Below are positions 8,515 to 16,697 of a stretch of DNA of 46,358 nucleotides, in pieces. The DNA comes from Williamsia sp. 1135 (GTDB taxonomy: Bacteria; Actinomycetota; Actinomycetes; Mycobacteriales; Mycobacteriaceae): assembly GCF_002095395.1 (NCBI RefSeq), contig NZ_MJEI01000066.1, positions 1 to 46,358 on the forward strand, read 5' to 3'. Each line of letters begins with the position of its first letter. Within the stretch, counting starts at the first letter, position 1. The position numbers were made by a program, and so were the translations under genes. The notes below the pieces were generated by a model. That model ran no database searches. It saw only the letters and a program-made list of their open reading frames with translations, and had not been told where the DNA came from.

Positions 8515-10008
8515 GTGACTACGAATACCTCGGGGAGCGGCGTTGTCATCAACGCAGTGCCCGACCGTATCGGCACCCCACTGACACCGGGCGCCACCAA
8601 GGTGATGCTCCTCGGCGCCGGAGAGCTCGGCAAAGAAGTGGTGATCGCCTTCCAACGGTTGGGCGTCGAGGTGATTGCCGTCGACCGCTACCCCAATGCC
8701 CCCGGCCATCAGGTCGCACATCGTTCGCATGTGGTCGACATGACCGACCCGGTGGCGCTCCGTGCCGTGATCGAGGCGGAGCAGCCCGATTATGTGGTCC
8801 CGGAGATCGAGGCGATCGCCACCGAGGTGCTCGTCGACATCCACGAAGAGGGTTTCACCGAGGTCATCCCGACTGCCCGCGCGACCGCGCTGACGATGAA
8901 CCGTGAGGGCATCCGCCGACTCGCGGACGAACGGCTGGGTCTGCCGACGTCGCCGTACGCGTTCGCGGACTCCGCCGACGAGATCCGCGCGGCCACGGCC
9001 CGCGTCGGATACCCGTGCGTGATCAAGCCCGTGATGTCGTCGTCGGGCAAGGGCCAGAGCGTGGTCCGCGGTCCGGACGAGATCGACGCCGCCTGGGACT
9101 ACGCGGTCGCAGGCGGGCGCGTCAAAGGCGGCCGGGTGATCGTCGAGGGTTTCGTCGACTTCGACTACGAGATCACCTTGCTCACCGTGCGGGCGATCGA
9201 CCCTGCGACCGGGCGACTGGCGACCTATTTTTGCGCACCCATCGGCCATCGCCAGCAGCACGGTGATTACGTCGAATCGTGGCAGCCCCAGCCGATGAGT
9301 GAGATCGCGCTCGGTGGTGCGACGTCGGTGGCCGCGCGTATTGCAGCGGCTCTCGGCGATGGCCACCTCGGTGGCCGCGGCATCTTCGGGGTCGAGATGT
9401 TCGTCAAGGAAGACGATGTCTATTTCTCGGAGGTCAGCCCGAGGCCGCACGACACGGGTCTGGTGACGCTTGGCACTCAACGCCTTTCGGAGTTCGAGAT
9501 GCATGCCAGGGCGATCCTCGGCCTCCCCGTCGACGTCACGCTCGCCTCACCCGGAGCCTCTGCAGTGATCTACGGCGGTCTCGATGAGCCGGCGATAGCC
9601 TTCGGGAATGTGGCTGCCGCCCTGGCCATCCCGGAGACCGACATCCGGCTGTTCGGCAAGCCCGAGAGTTTCGCGCGCCGCCGCATGGGCGTGGTCATCG
9701 CGACGGCCGACGACGTGGGCACTGCCCGGCAACGGGCGGGCGACGCCGCTCGCCTGGTTCGCCCGATCAGCACGTCGCCGCAGGCCGACACCGCTGCCGT
9801 GGCGACGGCGAGCAGAGAACCGGAACCACAACCGGCTGCTGCGCCGGAGGATCTGGCGCAGACCCGCATGACTCGCAGGCCGCCGTCGCCTGCTGGGCCA
9901 CCCCCATCTGCTGGGCCACCCCCGAATGCCGGGCGGCCACCACAGCAGGCGCCGCGTCCGGACGTTCGGCTTCAGAAGCCGATCCGCTCCGGCGAAGACC
10001 CCCGGTAG
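8515..10008 (+). CDS. purT: Formate-dependent phosphoribosylglycinamide formyltransferase PurT, with Pro-rich tail
   Basis: 497-residue ATP-grasp enzyme. It forms formyl-glycinamide ribonucleotide from GAR, formate and ATP in purine synthesis. Landmarks: [23 protein letters not shown], the ATP-grasp segment [19 protein letters not shown], and the family block [16 protein letters not shown] with [15 protein letters not shown]. The catalytic part ends near residue 420. The remaining roughly 80 residues are low-complexity Ala/Pro with tandem PPPSAG-like units, absent from ordinary PurT (about 400 residues). GTG 8515 is chosen; upstream residues in the frame do not resemble the family. In M. tuberculosis purT is followed by a rhodanese and metZ; here those lie about 8 kb away. 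Confidence 0.9.
   Translation: MTTNTSGSGVVINAVPDRIGTPLTPGATKVMLLGAGELGKEVVIAFQRLGVEVIAVDRYPNAPGHQVAHRSHVVDMTDPVALRAVIEAEQPDYVVPEIEAIATEVLVDIHEEGFTEVIPTARATALTMNREGIRRLADERLGLPTSPYAFADSADEIRAATARVGYPCVIKPVMSSSGKGQSVVRGPDEIDAAWDYAVAGGRVKGGRVIVEGFVDFDYEITLLTVRAIDPATGRLATYFCAPIGHRQQHGDYVESWQPQPMSEIALGGATSVAARIAAALGDGHLGGRGIFGVEMFVKEDDVYFSEVSPRPHDTGLVTLGTQRLSEFEMHARAILGLPVDVTLASPGASAVIYGGLDEPAIAFGNVAAALAIPETDIRLFGKPESFARRRMGVVIATADDVGTARQRAGDAARLVRPISTSPQADTAAVATASREPEPQPAAAPEDLAQTRMTRRPPSPAGPPPSAGPPPNAGRPPQQAPRPDVRLQKPIRSGEDPR
9890..9943 (+). repeat. 18-bp tandem repeat in the purT tail
   Basis: Two near-identical 18-bp units (ctgctgggccacccccat / ...ccga) at 9890 and 9908 and a degenerate third at 9926 encode [12 protein letters not shown] and NAGRPP. 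The array is in frame. Confidence 0.8.
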
Positions 10009-10014
10009 GCGCGA

Positions 10015-10494
10015 ATGTCCTTTGTCGGCGAGATCGTGGTCGCCGTGGTGATCTTCATCGGTCTCTGCGGCGTGGTGTTGCCCGTATTGCCGGGTTTGAT
10101 CCTCATCCTGGCCGCAATCGGGGTGTGGGCGTTCGTGGTCGGCGGCTGGGCGTGGCTGGTCTTCGCAGTCGCCGCAGGATTTCTGGGCGCGGCCGCATTG
10201 GTCAAATATCTCGTCGCGAACAAGTCGATGAAGAACTCGGGGGTCCCCGGACGCACGGTCATCGCCGGTGGCCTGCTCGGGATCGTCGGCTTCTTCGTGA
10301 TCCCGGTGATCGGACTGATCATCGGGTTCGTGCTGGGTGCTTTTCTCGCCGAGTGGTATCGGAACAAGAGCATCGAAGCCGGCTGGCGCGGAGCGGTTGC
10401 CGCCACCAAGGCAGCAGGCATTGCGATGATCATCGAGCTGGCCGGCGCCCTGTTCGCGGCGTCGATCTGGCTGGGCGCGGCGTTCGTCTACTAG
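10015..10494 (+). CDS. DUF456 family membrane protein
   Basis: 159-residue hydrophobic protein with about four or five membrane helices. The glycine-rich helices (GLCGVVLPVLPGLILILAAI near the start, GLIIGFVLGAFLAEW later) are typical of DUF456. No function is established for the family. The ATG lies 6 nt after the purT stop, so the two genes are probably cotranscribed. It converges on the siderophore ATPase gene with only 8 nt between stops and no hairpin. Confidence 0.85.
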   Translation: MSFVGEIVVAVVIFIGLCGVVLPVLPGLILILAAIGVWAFVVGGWAWLVFAVAAGFLGAAALVKYLVANKSMKNSGVPGRTVIAGGLLGIVGFFVIPVIGLIIGFVLGAFLAEWYRNKSIEAGWRGAVAATKAAGIAMIIELAGALFAASIWLGAAFVY

Positions 10495-10502
10495 CCGCCC
10501 GC

Positions 10503-11315
10503 TTACTTCTTGCGCCCGATCGGGACGATCATCGGACCACCGGAGATCGGATCGGTCATCACCTGAGACCGCAGCCCGAATGCCTCCTGCAGCAGCTCGG
10601 TCGTGATGACGTCACCGGGCACACCTTCGCGAATGATGGCGCCCTCGCGCATCACGACCAGCCAATCGCTGTAGCGGATGGCGAGATTGAGGTCGTGCAG
10701 CACCATGACGATCGTCTTGCCGTGCTTGCTGCACAGGTCGTCGACGAGGTCGAGCACGTCGATGGAGTGGGACAGATCGAGGTAGGTGGTGGGTTCGTCG
10801 AGCATCACCACATCGGTCTGCTGCGCCAGGGTCAGGGCGATCCAGACCCGCTGGCGCTGTCCTCCGGAGAGTGCGTCGATGGTCCGCTCTGCCAGCTCGG
10901 TGCAGTTGGTCTGCTCGAGGGCGGTGGCGACGGCGACCTCGTCTTCGTGCGACCACTGCCGGTACCACGCCTGGTGCGGGTGACGGCCGCGGGAGACCAG
11001 ATCGACGACGGTCAAACCCTCAGGGGCGACGGGGTTCTGGGGAAGCAGACCGAGGATCCGTGCGACATCCTTGGTGCGCAGGGTCGCGATGTCGCTGCCG
11101 TCGAGGAGCACCTGACCGCCGGTCGGTTTGAGCAGCCGCACCAGCGAACGCAGCAGCGTCGACTTCCCGCAACCGTTCGGGCCGACGATGGTGGTGATCT
11201 TGCCGTCGGGGATGGTGACATCGAGACCGTCGATGACGGTGCGTTCGCCGTAACCGACCTGCAGATCCGTCGCTGCGACCCGTGACGTCGCCTTCTCCGA
11301 GAACGCGGCACTCAT
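10503..11315 (-). CDS. Iron-siderophore ABC transporter ATPase (FecE/FepC-like)
   Basis: 270-residue ATP-binding subunit that powers iron-siderophore import. Walker A GPNGCGKST is at 45-53, the Q-loop in LLPQNPVAPEGLTV, the signature LSGGQRQRVWIALTLAQ, Walker B VVMLDEPTTYLD, and the switch His in VLHDLNLAIRYSD. These are the hallmarks of the FepC/FhuC group. The ATG at 11315 overlaps the stop of the upstream permease gene (ATGA), so it is the last gene of a three-gene leftward operon. A longer open frame to 11975 merely shadows the permease gene. Expression is expected to follow the iron box near 13487. Confidence 0.93.
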   Translation of the reverse strand: MSAAFSEKATSRVAATDLQVGYGERTVIDGLDVTIPDGKITTIVGPNGCGKSTLLRSLVRLLKPTGGQVLLDGSDIATLRTKDVARILGLLPQNPVAPEGLTVVDLVSRGRHPHQAWYRQWSHEDEVAVATALEQTNCTELAERTIDALSGGQRQRVWIALTLAQQTDVVMLDEPTTYLDLSHSIDVLDLVDDLCSKHGKTIVMVLHDLNLAIRYSDWLVVMREGAIIREGVPGDVITTELLQEAFGLRSQVMTDPISGGPMIVPIGRKK

Positions 11316-12412
11316 ACCGAAGCCTTCCGGTTGATCTGGATCATGAGGTAGATCAGGGCGGGCCCGCCGATACCCGCGGTCACCACGCCGACGGGGATGC
11401 CGGCCGGCAATACGGTGCGGCACAGTAGGTCTCCGCCGATGACCAGGCAGGCACCCATCAGGCCTGAGGTGATGGGACCGGGGATCTCGGCGCGTGCGAG
11501 GCGCATCGCGATCTGCGGGGCGAGCAGCGCGACGAAGGCGATGGGGCCTGCCGAGGACACGGCGACCGCGGCGACGACGACGGCTGCGATGAGGATCGTC
11601 GCCGACACCGCGTTGGCCCGCACTCCCAGCCCACGGCACACGTCTTCTCCGAGGCTGAGAATCGCGAGGTTGCGGGACTGGATCGTGACGAAGATGATCG
11701 CGGGGATCAGCACGATCAGTGGCGGCCACACGGCCTTCCAGCCCGCACTCGACACCGACCCCACGATCCAGAGCTGCGCCCGCTGGACTTCGTCGACGTT
11801 CGCGCGGGTCAGCAGGTAGGCGATCAGGGCTTGGAGTCCCCAGGTCAGGGCGACGCCGACGAGCACGAGGCGGATGGGGTCGATGCCTCTGCGCCAGGTC
11901 AGCAGGTACATCGCGAGAGCGGTCAGCAGACCGCCGAGGAGCGCCGCGACCGCGAGTCCGAGATCGGCGAGCCACGATGCCCAGGTCGATCCGAATGCGA
12001 TCACCGCGACGGCGGCGGCGCTGGCGCCGGAGGTGATCCCCAGCATGTCGGGGGTGGCGAGCGGGTTGCGGGCGATCACCTGGGTCAGCGCGCCGGACAT
12101 CCCGAGACCGAAACCGACGAGCAGGCTCACCAGGCCGATGGGGAGCTGGGTGTCGAAGACGACCACGTTCTCGGCGCGAGTTCCGCCGCCGAGCAGGATC
12201 CGGCCGACGTCGATGGGGCTCATCGGGAAGTCGCTGGTGCCGATACTCACCGCGAACAGGAGCAGGGCCGCCGCGGCCAGCACCAGACCCACCCCGGTGG
12301 CCCAGGGCCGGATCACGAAGGTGCCGACACCGATTCGAACGACCGTGCGGCGCAGGTGGTGTGCGGGAAGCGGAGCCTGTGCGGTCTCCGGGGGCTCGGC
12401 GAATGTCGTCAT
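11312..12412 (-). CDS. Iron-siderophore ABC transporter permease 2 (FecCD family)
   Basis: 366-residue permease with about ten membrane helices. Family motifs include GMSGALTQVIARNPLATPDMLGITSGAS and the cytoplasmic coupling segment SLGEDVCRGLGVRANAVS, followed by SSAGPIAFVALLAPQIAMRL. A hydrophilic N-terminus of about 45 residues precedes the first helix. ATG 12412 is chosen: it overlaps the stop of a tiny ORF formed by a local duplication and follows the first permease gene by 13 nt. It pairs with the product of 12426-13433 to form the membrane channel. Confidence 0.92.
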   Translation of the reverse strand: MTTFAEPPETAQAPLPAHHLRRTVVRIGVGTFVIRPWATGVGLVLAAAALLLFAVSIGTSDFPMSPIDVGRILLGGGTRAENVVVFDTQLPIGLVSLLVGFGLGMSGALTQVIARNPLATPDMLGITSGASAAAVAVIAFGSTWASWLADLGLAVAALLGGLLTALAMYLLTWRRGIDPIRLVLVGVALTWGLQALIAYLLTRANVDEVQRAQLWIVGSVSSAGWKAVWPPLIVLIPAIIFVTIQSRNLAILSLGEDVCRGLGVRANAVSATILIAAVVVAAVAVSSAGPIAFVALLAPQIAMRLARAEIPGPITSGLMGACLVIGGDLLCRTVLPAGIPVGVVTAGIGGPALIYLMIQINRKASV

Positions 12413-12429
12413 ACTGCGACCAACTTCAT
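12409..12429 (-). CDS. Six-residue ORF (MKLVAV) between the two permease genes
   Basis: A 17-bp duplication (12410-12426 and 12427-12443) copies the end of the first permease gene. The result is ATG AAG TTG GTC GCA GTA TGA. Its ATG overlaps the stop of permease 1 (ATGA) and its stop overlaps the ATG of permease 2 (ATGA). It may simply bridge translational coupling. Its translation is unproven. Confidence 0.45.
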   Translation of the reverse strand: MKLVAV

Positions 12430-12443
12430 ACTGCGACCAACTT
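12410..12443 (-). repeat. 17-bp tandem duplication at a permease gene junction
   Basis: The unit catactgcgaccaactt (plus strand) occurs twice head-to-tail without mismatch. One copy encodes the last residues of permease 1. The other separates its stop from the start of permease 2. Confidence 0.95.
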
Positions 12444-13433
12444 CTTGGCTCGGACCAAAGCGATGAAGAACGGCGCACCGACCGCCGCCAGGACGATCCC
12501 GGCCTGGATCTCACCGGGCCGGGCGATCATCCGGCCGAGGACGTCGCAGGAGACCAGTGCCACGGCCCCGATCAATGCGGAGTAGGGGACCACCCATCGA
12601 TAGTCGGGCCCGGTGAAGAAGCGGGCCACGTGTGGCGCGACGAGGCCGAGGAACACGATGGGCCCACACGCGGCGGTGGCGGCGCCGACGAGCAGGGTGA
12701 TCGCAACGATTCCGACGATGCGAACCTGCAGGATGCGGGACCCCAGGGCTTTCGTCATGTCGTCGCCGAGCGAGAGGATGTTGAGGAAGAACCCGCTGGC
12801 CACAGCCAAGATCAGACCCGGGATGACGAACGGGAGCGTCGCGGTGATGACGTCCCAGCCGCGGCCCGCGATGGAACCGACCTGCCAGAAGCGCCACGCC
12901 TCGAGCGAAGCGGTGTCGATGAGCACGATGGCCGAGGTGACCGCGATCAGCATCGCGGACAGGCCGGTGCCGGCGAGGATGAGGGTCAGTGGACTGGCAC
13001 CTTTGCCGACAGACGCGAGAAAGAAGACCAGGCTCGCCGCCAGCAGGGCGCCGATCAGACCGAAGCCCATGTACTGGATGGGGGTGGTGATACCGAGCAG
13101 GTAGACGCCCGCGACGACGGCGCAGGCCGCGCCCGCGTTGACGCCCAGGATGCCGGGGTCCGCCAGTGGGTTGCGGGTGTGACCCTGGGTGAGCGCCCCG
13201 GCCGCACCGATCGCCAGGCCGACGATCAATCCGAGCACGGTGCGGGGTATCCGCAGGGTCTGGACGATGCCGACCGCGTCGGGGGCGCCGGGCACGTTGT
13301 CTGCCCAGAGCGCATCCCAGACCTCTGAGAGGGGGATGACGCGGGATCCGATCGCAATCGACGCTGCGCACGCAACGATCAGCAGCGTCAGCAACAGTAT
13401 TGCGCCCGGTAGGCGCAGCGACTTCTTGCCCAA
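12426..13433 (-). CDS. Iron-siderophore ABC transporter permease 1 (FecCD family)
   Basis: 335-residue permease, first gene of the leftward siderophore operon. Family motifs are RIPRTVLGLIVGLAIGAAGALTQGHTRNPLADPGILGVNAGA, quoted here as adjoining short blocks of the BtuC/FecCD signature, SLGDDMTKALGSRILQVR (coupling helix), and CGPIVFLGLVAPHVARFFTGPD. TTG 13433 is the start: gaggcagg lies about 8 nt upstream and no ATG or GTG occurs before an in-frame stop. An IdeR/DtxR-like box begins 45 nt upstream, so iron repression is expected. About ten membrane helices are visible. Confidence 0.92.
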   Translation of the reverse strand: MGKKSLRLPGAILLLTLLIVACAASIAIGSRVIPLSEVWDALWADNVPGAPDAVGIVQTLRIPRTVLGLIVGLAIGAAGALTQGHTRNPLADPGILGVNAGAACAVVAGVYLLGITTPIQYMGFGLIGALLAASLVFFLASVGKGASPLTLILAGTGLSAMLIAVTSAIVLIDTASLEAWRFWQVGSIAGRGWDVITATLPFVIPGLILAVASGFFLNILSLGDDMTKALGSRILQVRIVGIVAITLLVGAATAACGPIVFLGLVAPHVARFFTGPDYRWVVPYSALIGAVALVSCDVLGRMIARPGEIQAGIVLAAVGAPFFIALVRAKKLVAV

Positions 13434-13477
13434 GACCGGGTCCTGCCTCTTCGCGCTCGACTAGTGATCCACCCTGG

Positions 13478-13496
13478 AGAGGTTAGCCTAACTTGC
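13478..13496 (-). promoter_or_regulatory. IdeR/DtxR iron box upstream of siderophore permeases
   Basis: On the minus strand the 19-mer has the core gttaggctaacct. It matches 14 of 19 positions of the IdeR consensus (TTAGGTTAGGCTAACCTAA, from memory). It begins 45 nt upstream of the permease TTG. It also lies 168 nt before the divergent secreted-protein gene and may control both. The flanking 13500-13620 is distinctly AT-richer than the surrounding DNA. Confidence 0.75.
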
Positions 13497-13663
13497 CTAT
13501 CGATCGCGAAATCGGCGCTCTGGCGAACCGCTTCGATAACGGAAAGCTAACGAAACGAAGACATGGAGTTTCTTATCTGTTTCTTGGCTAACACTCAGCC
13601 TGTACTTGACCGATTCACGTGCAAGGCCGCTGTGTCGGTGGCATTCACGAAAAAGGAGTGAAG

Positions 13664-14077
13664 ATGAAGCAGAAAATGGTTCGCGCTGCGGTCGCCGCAG
13701 CGGCGGCGGTCGGGATTGCGGCGGGGAGTGTCGTGGCTGCAGCTCCGGCTCAGGCGGCAGCGCCTGATCTGGCTCTCACCGGTGGGGTTTACTGCTCATT
13801 CGGCAAGCCCGGCGACCCCTGGCAGAACGCCTGGTACATGGTCCGGTGGATGGAGGTCACCGCTCACGGCCGCAACTGGCCGAACGTGACCTTGCACGAG
13901 TTCGGTGGAGCCGAGAAGTTCTCCCCGAACCTCAAGGAGGGCCAGAAGCTGCGCATCGAGACGAAGTGGTTCGGTTGCTTCCCGAGCTCCATCTCCGGAT
14001 ACACCATCTCCAGCGACATCGATCCGCTGCAGAACAACATCGGCTTCTGGGCCAACGTCCAGCGGATCGACAACTAG
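13664..14077 (+). CDS. Small secreted protein of unknown function
   Basis: 137-residue protein with a clear Sec signal peptide: MKQKMVR, a hydrophobic Ala/Val core, and a cleavage site near APAQAAAP (about residue 32). The mature part is about 105 residues with two cysteines (VYCSFG and FGCFPSS) that could form a disulfide, and several Trp. I do not recognise a family. ATG 13664 has aaaggag 5 nt upstream. The gene is divergent from the iron-regulated permeases and shares their regulatory region. It ends at a strong terminator, so it is a single-gene unit. Confidence 0.8.
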   Translation: MKQKMVRAAVAAAAAVGIAAGSVVAAAPAQAAAPDLALTGGVYCSFGKPGDPWQNAWYMVRWMEVTAHGRNWPNVTLHEFGGAEKFSPNLKEGQKLRIETKWFGCFPSSISGYTISSDIDPLQNNIGFWANVQRIDN

Positions 14078-14094
14078 CTCTCTCACACGCCGAC

Positions 14095-14160
14095 AACGAT
14101 CCCTCTCCCTGACGTAGAGCGCCCGCACATCCGCCTCGTCAGGGGGAGGGATCGTTTTGT
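14095..14160 (+). terminator. Long-stem intrinsic terminator after the secreted protein
   Basis: A 20-bp stem (14095-14114 with 14137-14156) has one T-G wobble and no other mismatch, a 22-nt loop, and ends in a run of T. It starts 17 nt past the stop. Confidence 0.88.
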
Positions 14161-14273
14161 CTGCGGATTCATCCGGAAGGGATGAGGGCATCGGGGACCG
14201 CAGGGACCAGACTCGTCTGCAGGCTTTCACTTCGAAGACTGATCTGACCTCATCTTTCAAGAAGGAGACACCC

Positions 14274-14717
14274 ATGACGGAACCCGAGGCGGCCGAGGTC
14301 GGTCCCATCGACTACCTGGTGATCGAGTTTCCCGCCGACCGCACCCCCGATGGTTCGGCATTGCCGCTGTTGGCCGACCTGGTGGATCGCGGGATCATCA
14401 AACTCCTCGACCTCGTCTTCGTTCGTAAAGAGCTCGACGGATCGATCTTTGCGGTCGCAGTCGAGGATTTCGACCTCTCCGGTGACTTCGACGTGTCGCT
14501 CTTTGCCGGCGCAGCGTCTGGCCTGATCGCTCGCGAGGATCTCGACGAGGCGGCTTCCGCGCTCGAACCCGGTTGTTCAGGCGCGATTCTGATCTACGAA
14601 AACCATTGGGCCGCACCGTTCGCGTCGGCCCTGCGGCGCAACGGTGCGCAGTTGGTCGCCTCCGGACGCGTGGCCACCCAAGACCTGCTCGACTCCCTAG
14701 ACGCGCTCGGCGTCTGA
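14274..14717 (+). CDS. DUF6325-type small acidic protein
   Basis: 147-residue soluble, acidic protein without signal peptide or membrane segment. The pattern PIDYLVIEFP near the start, ALPLLADLVDRGIIKLLDLVFV, and GCSGAILIYENHWAAPFASALRR fits the DUF1269/DUF6325 membrane-associated stress-protein group as I recall it. The function is unknown. ATG 14274 has aagaaggaga upstream. It is followed 19 nt later by a SHOCT-domain gene, a pairing common in actinobacteria, so the two products probably act together. Confidence 0.75.
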   Translation: MTEPEAAEVGPIDYLVIEFPADRTPDGSALPLLADLVDRGIIKLLDLVFVRKELDGSIFAVAVEDFDLSGDFDVSLFAGAASGLIAREDLDEAASALEPGCSGAILIYENHWAAPFASALRRNGAQLVASGRVATQDLLDSLDALGV

Positions 14718-14736
14718 ACTCAGCGAAGGAAACGTC

Positions 14737-15009
14737 ATGCCTGGTCTCTTACGCGGCGTAGCCCGCACCGCCGTCATCGCCGGCACCGCGACGTCGGTGT
14801 CCAACCGTGTCTCACGCCGTCAAGGCAATCGATGGGCGCAGCAGTCGCAACAGCAGGCTCCGCAACAGGCGGCGCCGGCGCCCGTCGCTGCACCTGCACC
14901 CGGCGTCGATCGGCTCACCGCCCTTCGCGAACTCGGCGAACTACGCACCCAGGGCGTGCTGACCGAAGCAGAGTTCGCCGCCGAGAAGGCCAAGATCCTC
15001 GCATCCTGA
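14737..15009 (+). CDS. SHOCT-domain protein
   Basis: 90-residue protein. A basic/hydrophobic N-terminus (about 1-30) is followed by a Gln/Ala/Pro linker (residues 35-57) and a C-terminal SHOCT motif, LGELRTQGVLTEAEFAAEKA, that ends KILAS. SHOCT domains are short oligomerisation modules at protein ends. The ATG has gaaggaaa upstream. It forms an operon with the DUF6325 gene and is closed by a large palindromic terminator. Confidence 0.85.
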   Translation: MPGLLRGVARTAVIAGTATSVSNRVSRRQGNRWAQQSQQQAPQQAAPAPVAAPAPGVDRLTALRELGELRTQGVLTEAEFAAEKAKILAS

Positions 15010-15034
15010 ACCTTCCCTCGTGGGTGAAAAGTCA

Positions 15035-15108
15035 TCCGCTCCACTTACAGCAATTCGCTCCACTTCCAGCGCACTGGAAGTGGAGCGAATTGTAGTAAGT
15101 GGAGCGGA
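15035..15108. terminator. 35-bp-stem bidirectional terminator
   Basis: 15035-15069 pairs with 15074-15108 at 33 of 35 positions around a 4-nt loop (cgca). Each arm itself contains the word cgctccactt twice. It lies between the convergent SHOCT gene and fprA and can serve both strands. No long T-run is present. Confidence 0.85.
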
Positions 15109-15122
15109 TTGCGAAGAGGGCC

Positions 15123-16511
15123 TCAGCCGCGGTTCACCTTGTCCGGCTCGCTTGCGGCGAGCATGTCTTCGCGTTCGACGACCTTGACGCGTTCGCGGCC
15201 TTCGGCGGCGCCGAGTTTGCGTTCGTGTTCGTCGAGGCGGTACCAGCCGTCCCAGGTGGTGAAGGCGACGTTCTTGTTTTCGAGGTAGTCGATGATGGCG
15301 TCTTCGCCGGGGGTGGCCGGCGTCAGGACCTTGCCGGCGAGGGCATCGTCGAGCAGGCAGTCGACGGTCTCGTTGGCGTCACCCTTGGTGTGGCCGATGA
15401 GTCCGACGGGTCCGCGCTTGATCCAGCCGGTGGTGTACATGCCCGTCATGTGGGTGCCCTGGTCGAAGATGCGCCCGGCTTCGTTGGGGATGACCCCGGC
15501 CTGATCGTCGAACGGGATCTGCGGCAGGTTGTCCGAGAGGTACCCGACGGCGCGGTAGACCGCGCCGAGGTCCCAGTCGGTGGTCTTGCCGGTGCCGCGG
15601 ACGTTGCCGGTGCCGTCGAGTTCGGTGCGTTCGGTGCGCAGGCCGATGACTTTCCCGTCCTCGCCCAGGATTTCGGTCGGGCTCTCGAAGAAGTGCAGGA
15701 ACAGTTTGTGCGGGCGGCCTTTGGGGTCGCGGATCGCGTACTGCTCGATGATGGTGGCGACCTGGTCGGTGATCTTCGACGAACGACGGGCCACGGTGGA
15801 CCCTTCGTCGTAGTCGATGTCCTCGGGGTTGACGATCACATCGATGGTCGGTGAGTGGTCGAGTTCTTTGAGCTCGAGCGGGGTGAACTTGGCCTGGGCC
15901 GGTCCGCGGCGTCCGAAGACGTGCACCTCGACGGCCTTGTTGTTCTTGAGTCCGTCGTAGACGTTGGCGGGGATCTCGGTCGGCAGCAGTTCGTCGCCGG
16001 TCTTGGCCAGTACGCGCGCCACATCGAGGGCGACGTTGCCGACGCCGATGACGGCGACCTTTTCGGCGTCCAGGGGCCAGGTGCGGGGGAAGTCGGGGTG
16101 CCCGTCGTACCAGGCCACGAACTGCGCGGCGCCGTAGCTGCCGTCGAGGTCGATGCCGGGCAGGTCCATGATGCGGTCGTCGGTGGCGCCGGTGGAGAAG
16201 ATGACGGCGTCGTACATCGACTGCAGGTCTTCCAGCGCGATGTCGGTGCCGTAGTCGACGTTGCCGATCAGCCGGATCTGCGGCTTGTCGAGGACTTTGT
16301 GCAGGGCGTTGATGATGCCCTTGATGCGGGGGTGATCAGGCGCCACGCCGTAACGGATCAGCCCGAACGGAGCAGGCATCCGCTCGAACAAGTCGATCGA
16401 GACACCACGGTCTTTGGCCTTGTCCGACTTCATCAGGGCATCGGCGGCATAGATCCCGGCAGGGCCTGCGCCAACGATGGCCACGCGAAGAGGACGGTTC
16501 TGATCGCTCAT
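15123..16511 (-). CDS. fprA: NADPH-ferredoxin reductase FprA
   Basis: 462-residue flavoenzyme of the adrenodoxin-reductase type that passes electrons from NADPH through FAD to ferredoxin. The FAD-binding motif VAIVGAGPAGIYAADAL is at about 9-25, with the family block MPAPFGLIRYGVAPDHPRIKG and the NADP-binding motif VAVIGVGNVALDVARVL. Near the end, GWIKRGPVGLIGHTKGDANETV is diagnostic. The length is close to mycobacterial FprA (about 456). It lies between the siderophore permease operon and the siderophore-binding protein on the same strand, so a role in reducing imported ferric siderophore is conceivable. A terminator-like palindrome separates it from the upstream gene. Confidence 0.92.
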   Translation of the reverse strand: MSDQNRPLRVAIVGAGPAGIYAADALMKSDKAKDRGVSIDLFERMPAPFGLIRYGVAPDHPRIKGIINALHKVLDKPQIRLIGNVDYGTDIALEDLQSMYDAVIFSTGATDDRIMDLPGIDLDGSYGAAQFVAWYDGHPDFPRTWPLDAEKVAVIGVGNVALDVARVLAKTGDELLPTEIPANVYDGLKNNKAVEVHVFGRRGPAQAKFTPLELKELDHSPTIDVIVNPEDIDYDEGSTVARRSSKITDQVATIIEQYAIRDPKGRPHKLFLHFFESPTEILGEDGKVIGLRTERTELDGTGNVRGTGKTTDWDLGAVYRAVGYLSDNLPQIPFDDQAGVIPNEAGRIFDQGTHMTGMYTTGWIKRGPVGLIGHTKGDANETVDCLLDDALAGKVLTPATPGEDAIIDYLENKNVAFTTWDGWYRLDEHERKLGAAEGRERVKVVEREDMLAASEPDKVNRG

Positions 16512-16605
16512 GAGTCGGAGTGCTTTCTCGTGCGAGTAGGAGTTCCGGCGCTCACCGATGCGGGCGCCCGGACGGGGCTCAACACCCCACGGTAAGCGTT
16601 GGACC

Positions 16606-16673
16606 TGGCGGGAACCAAAATCGGCAGACGGTCTCGAGTCGAACTCGACCGCTGCCGATTCTGGTTCCCGCCA
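16606..16673 (-). terminator. 22-bp-stem palindrome after the siderophore-binding protein
   Basis: Arms 16606-16627 and 16652-16673 pair at 21 of 22 positions. The central part contains a further imperfect small hairpin (gagtcgaactc region). It lies 25 nt past the stop of the leftward binding-protein gene and upstream of fprA. Confidence 0.75.
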
Positions 16674-16697
16674 AACCCGGCGCTCTGGGGTAGCGGG

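Noticed and set aside
13563-13661. 32-codon ORF (MEFLICFLANTQ...) ending 2 nt before the secreted-protein ATG
   Set aside because: The first half has T/A-rich third positions unlike real genes here and there is no good ribosome site. The stretch looks regulatory. Conservation would be needed to revive it.
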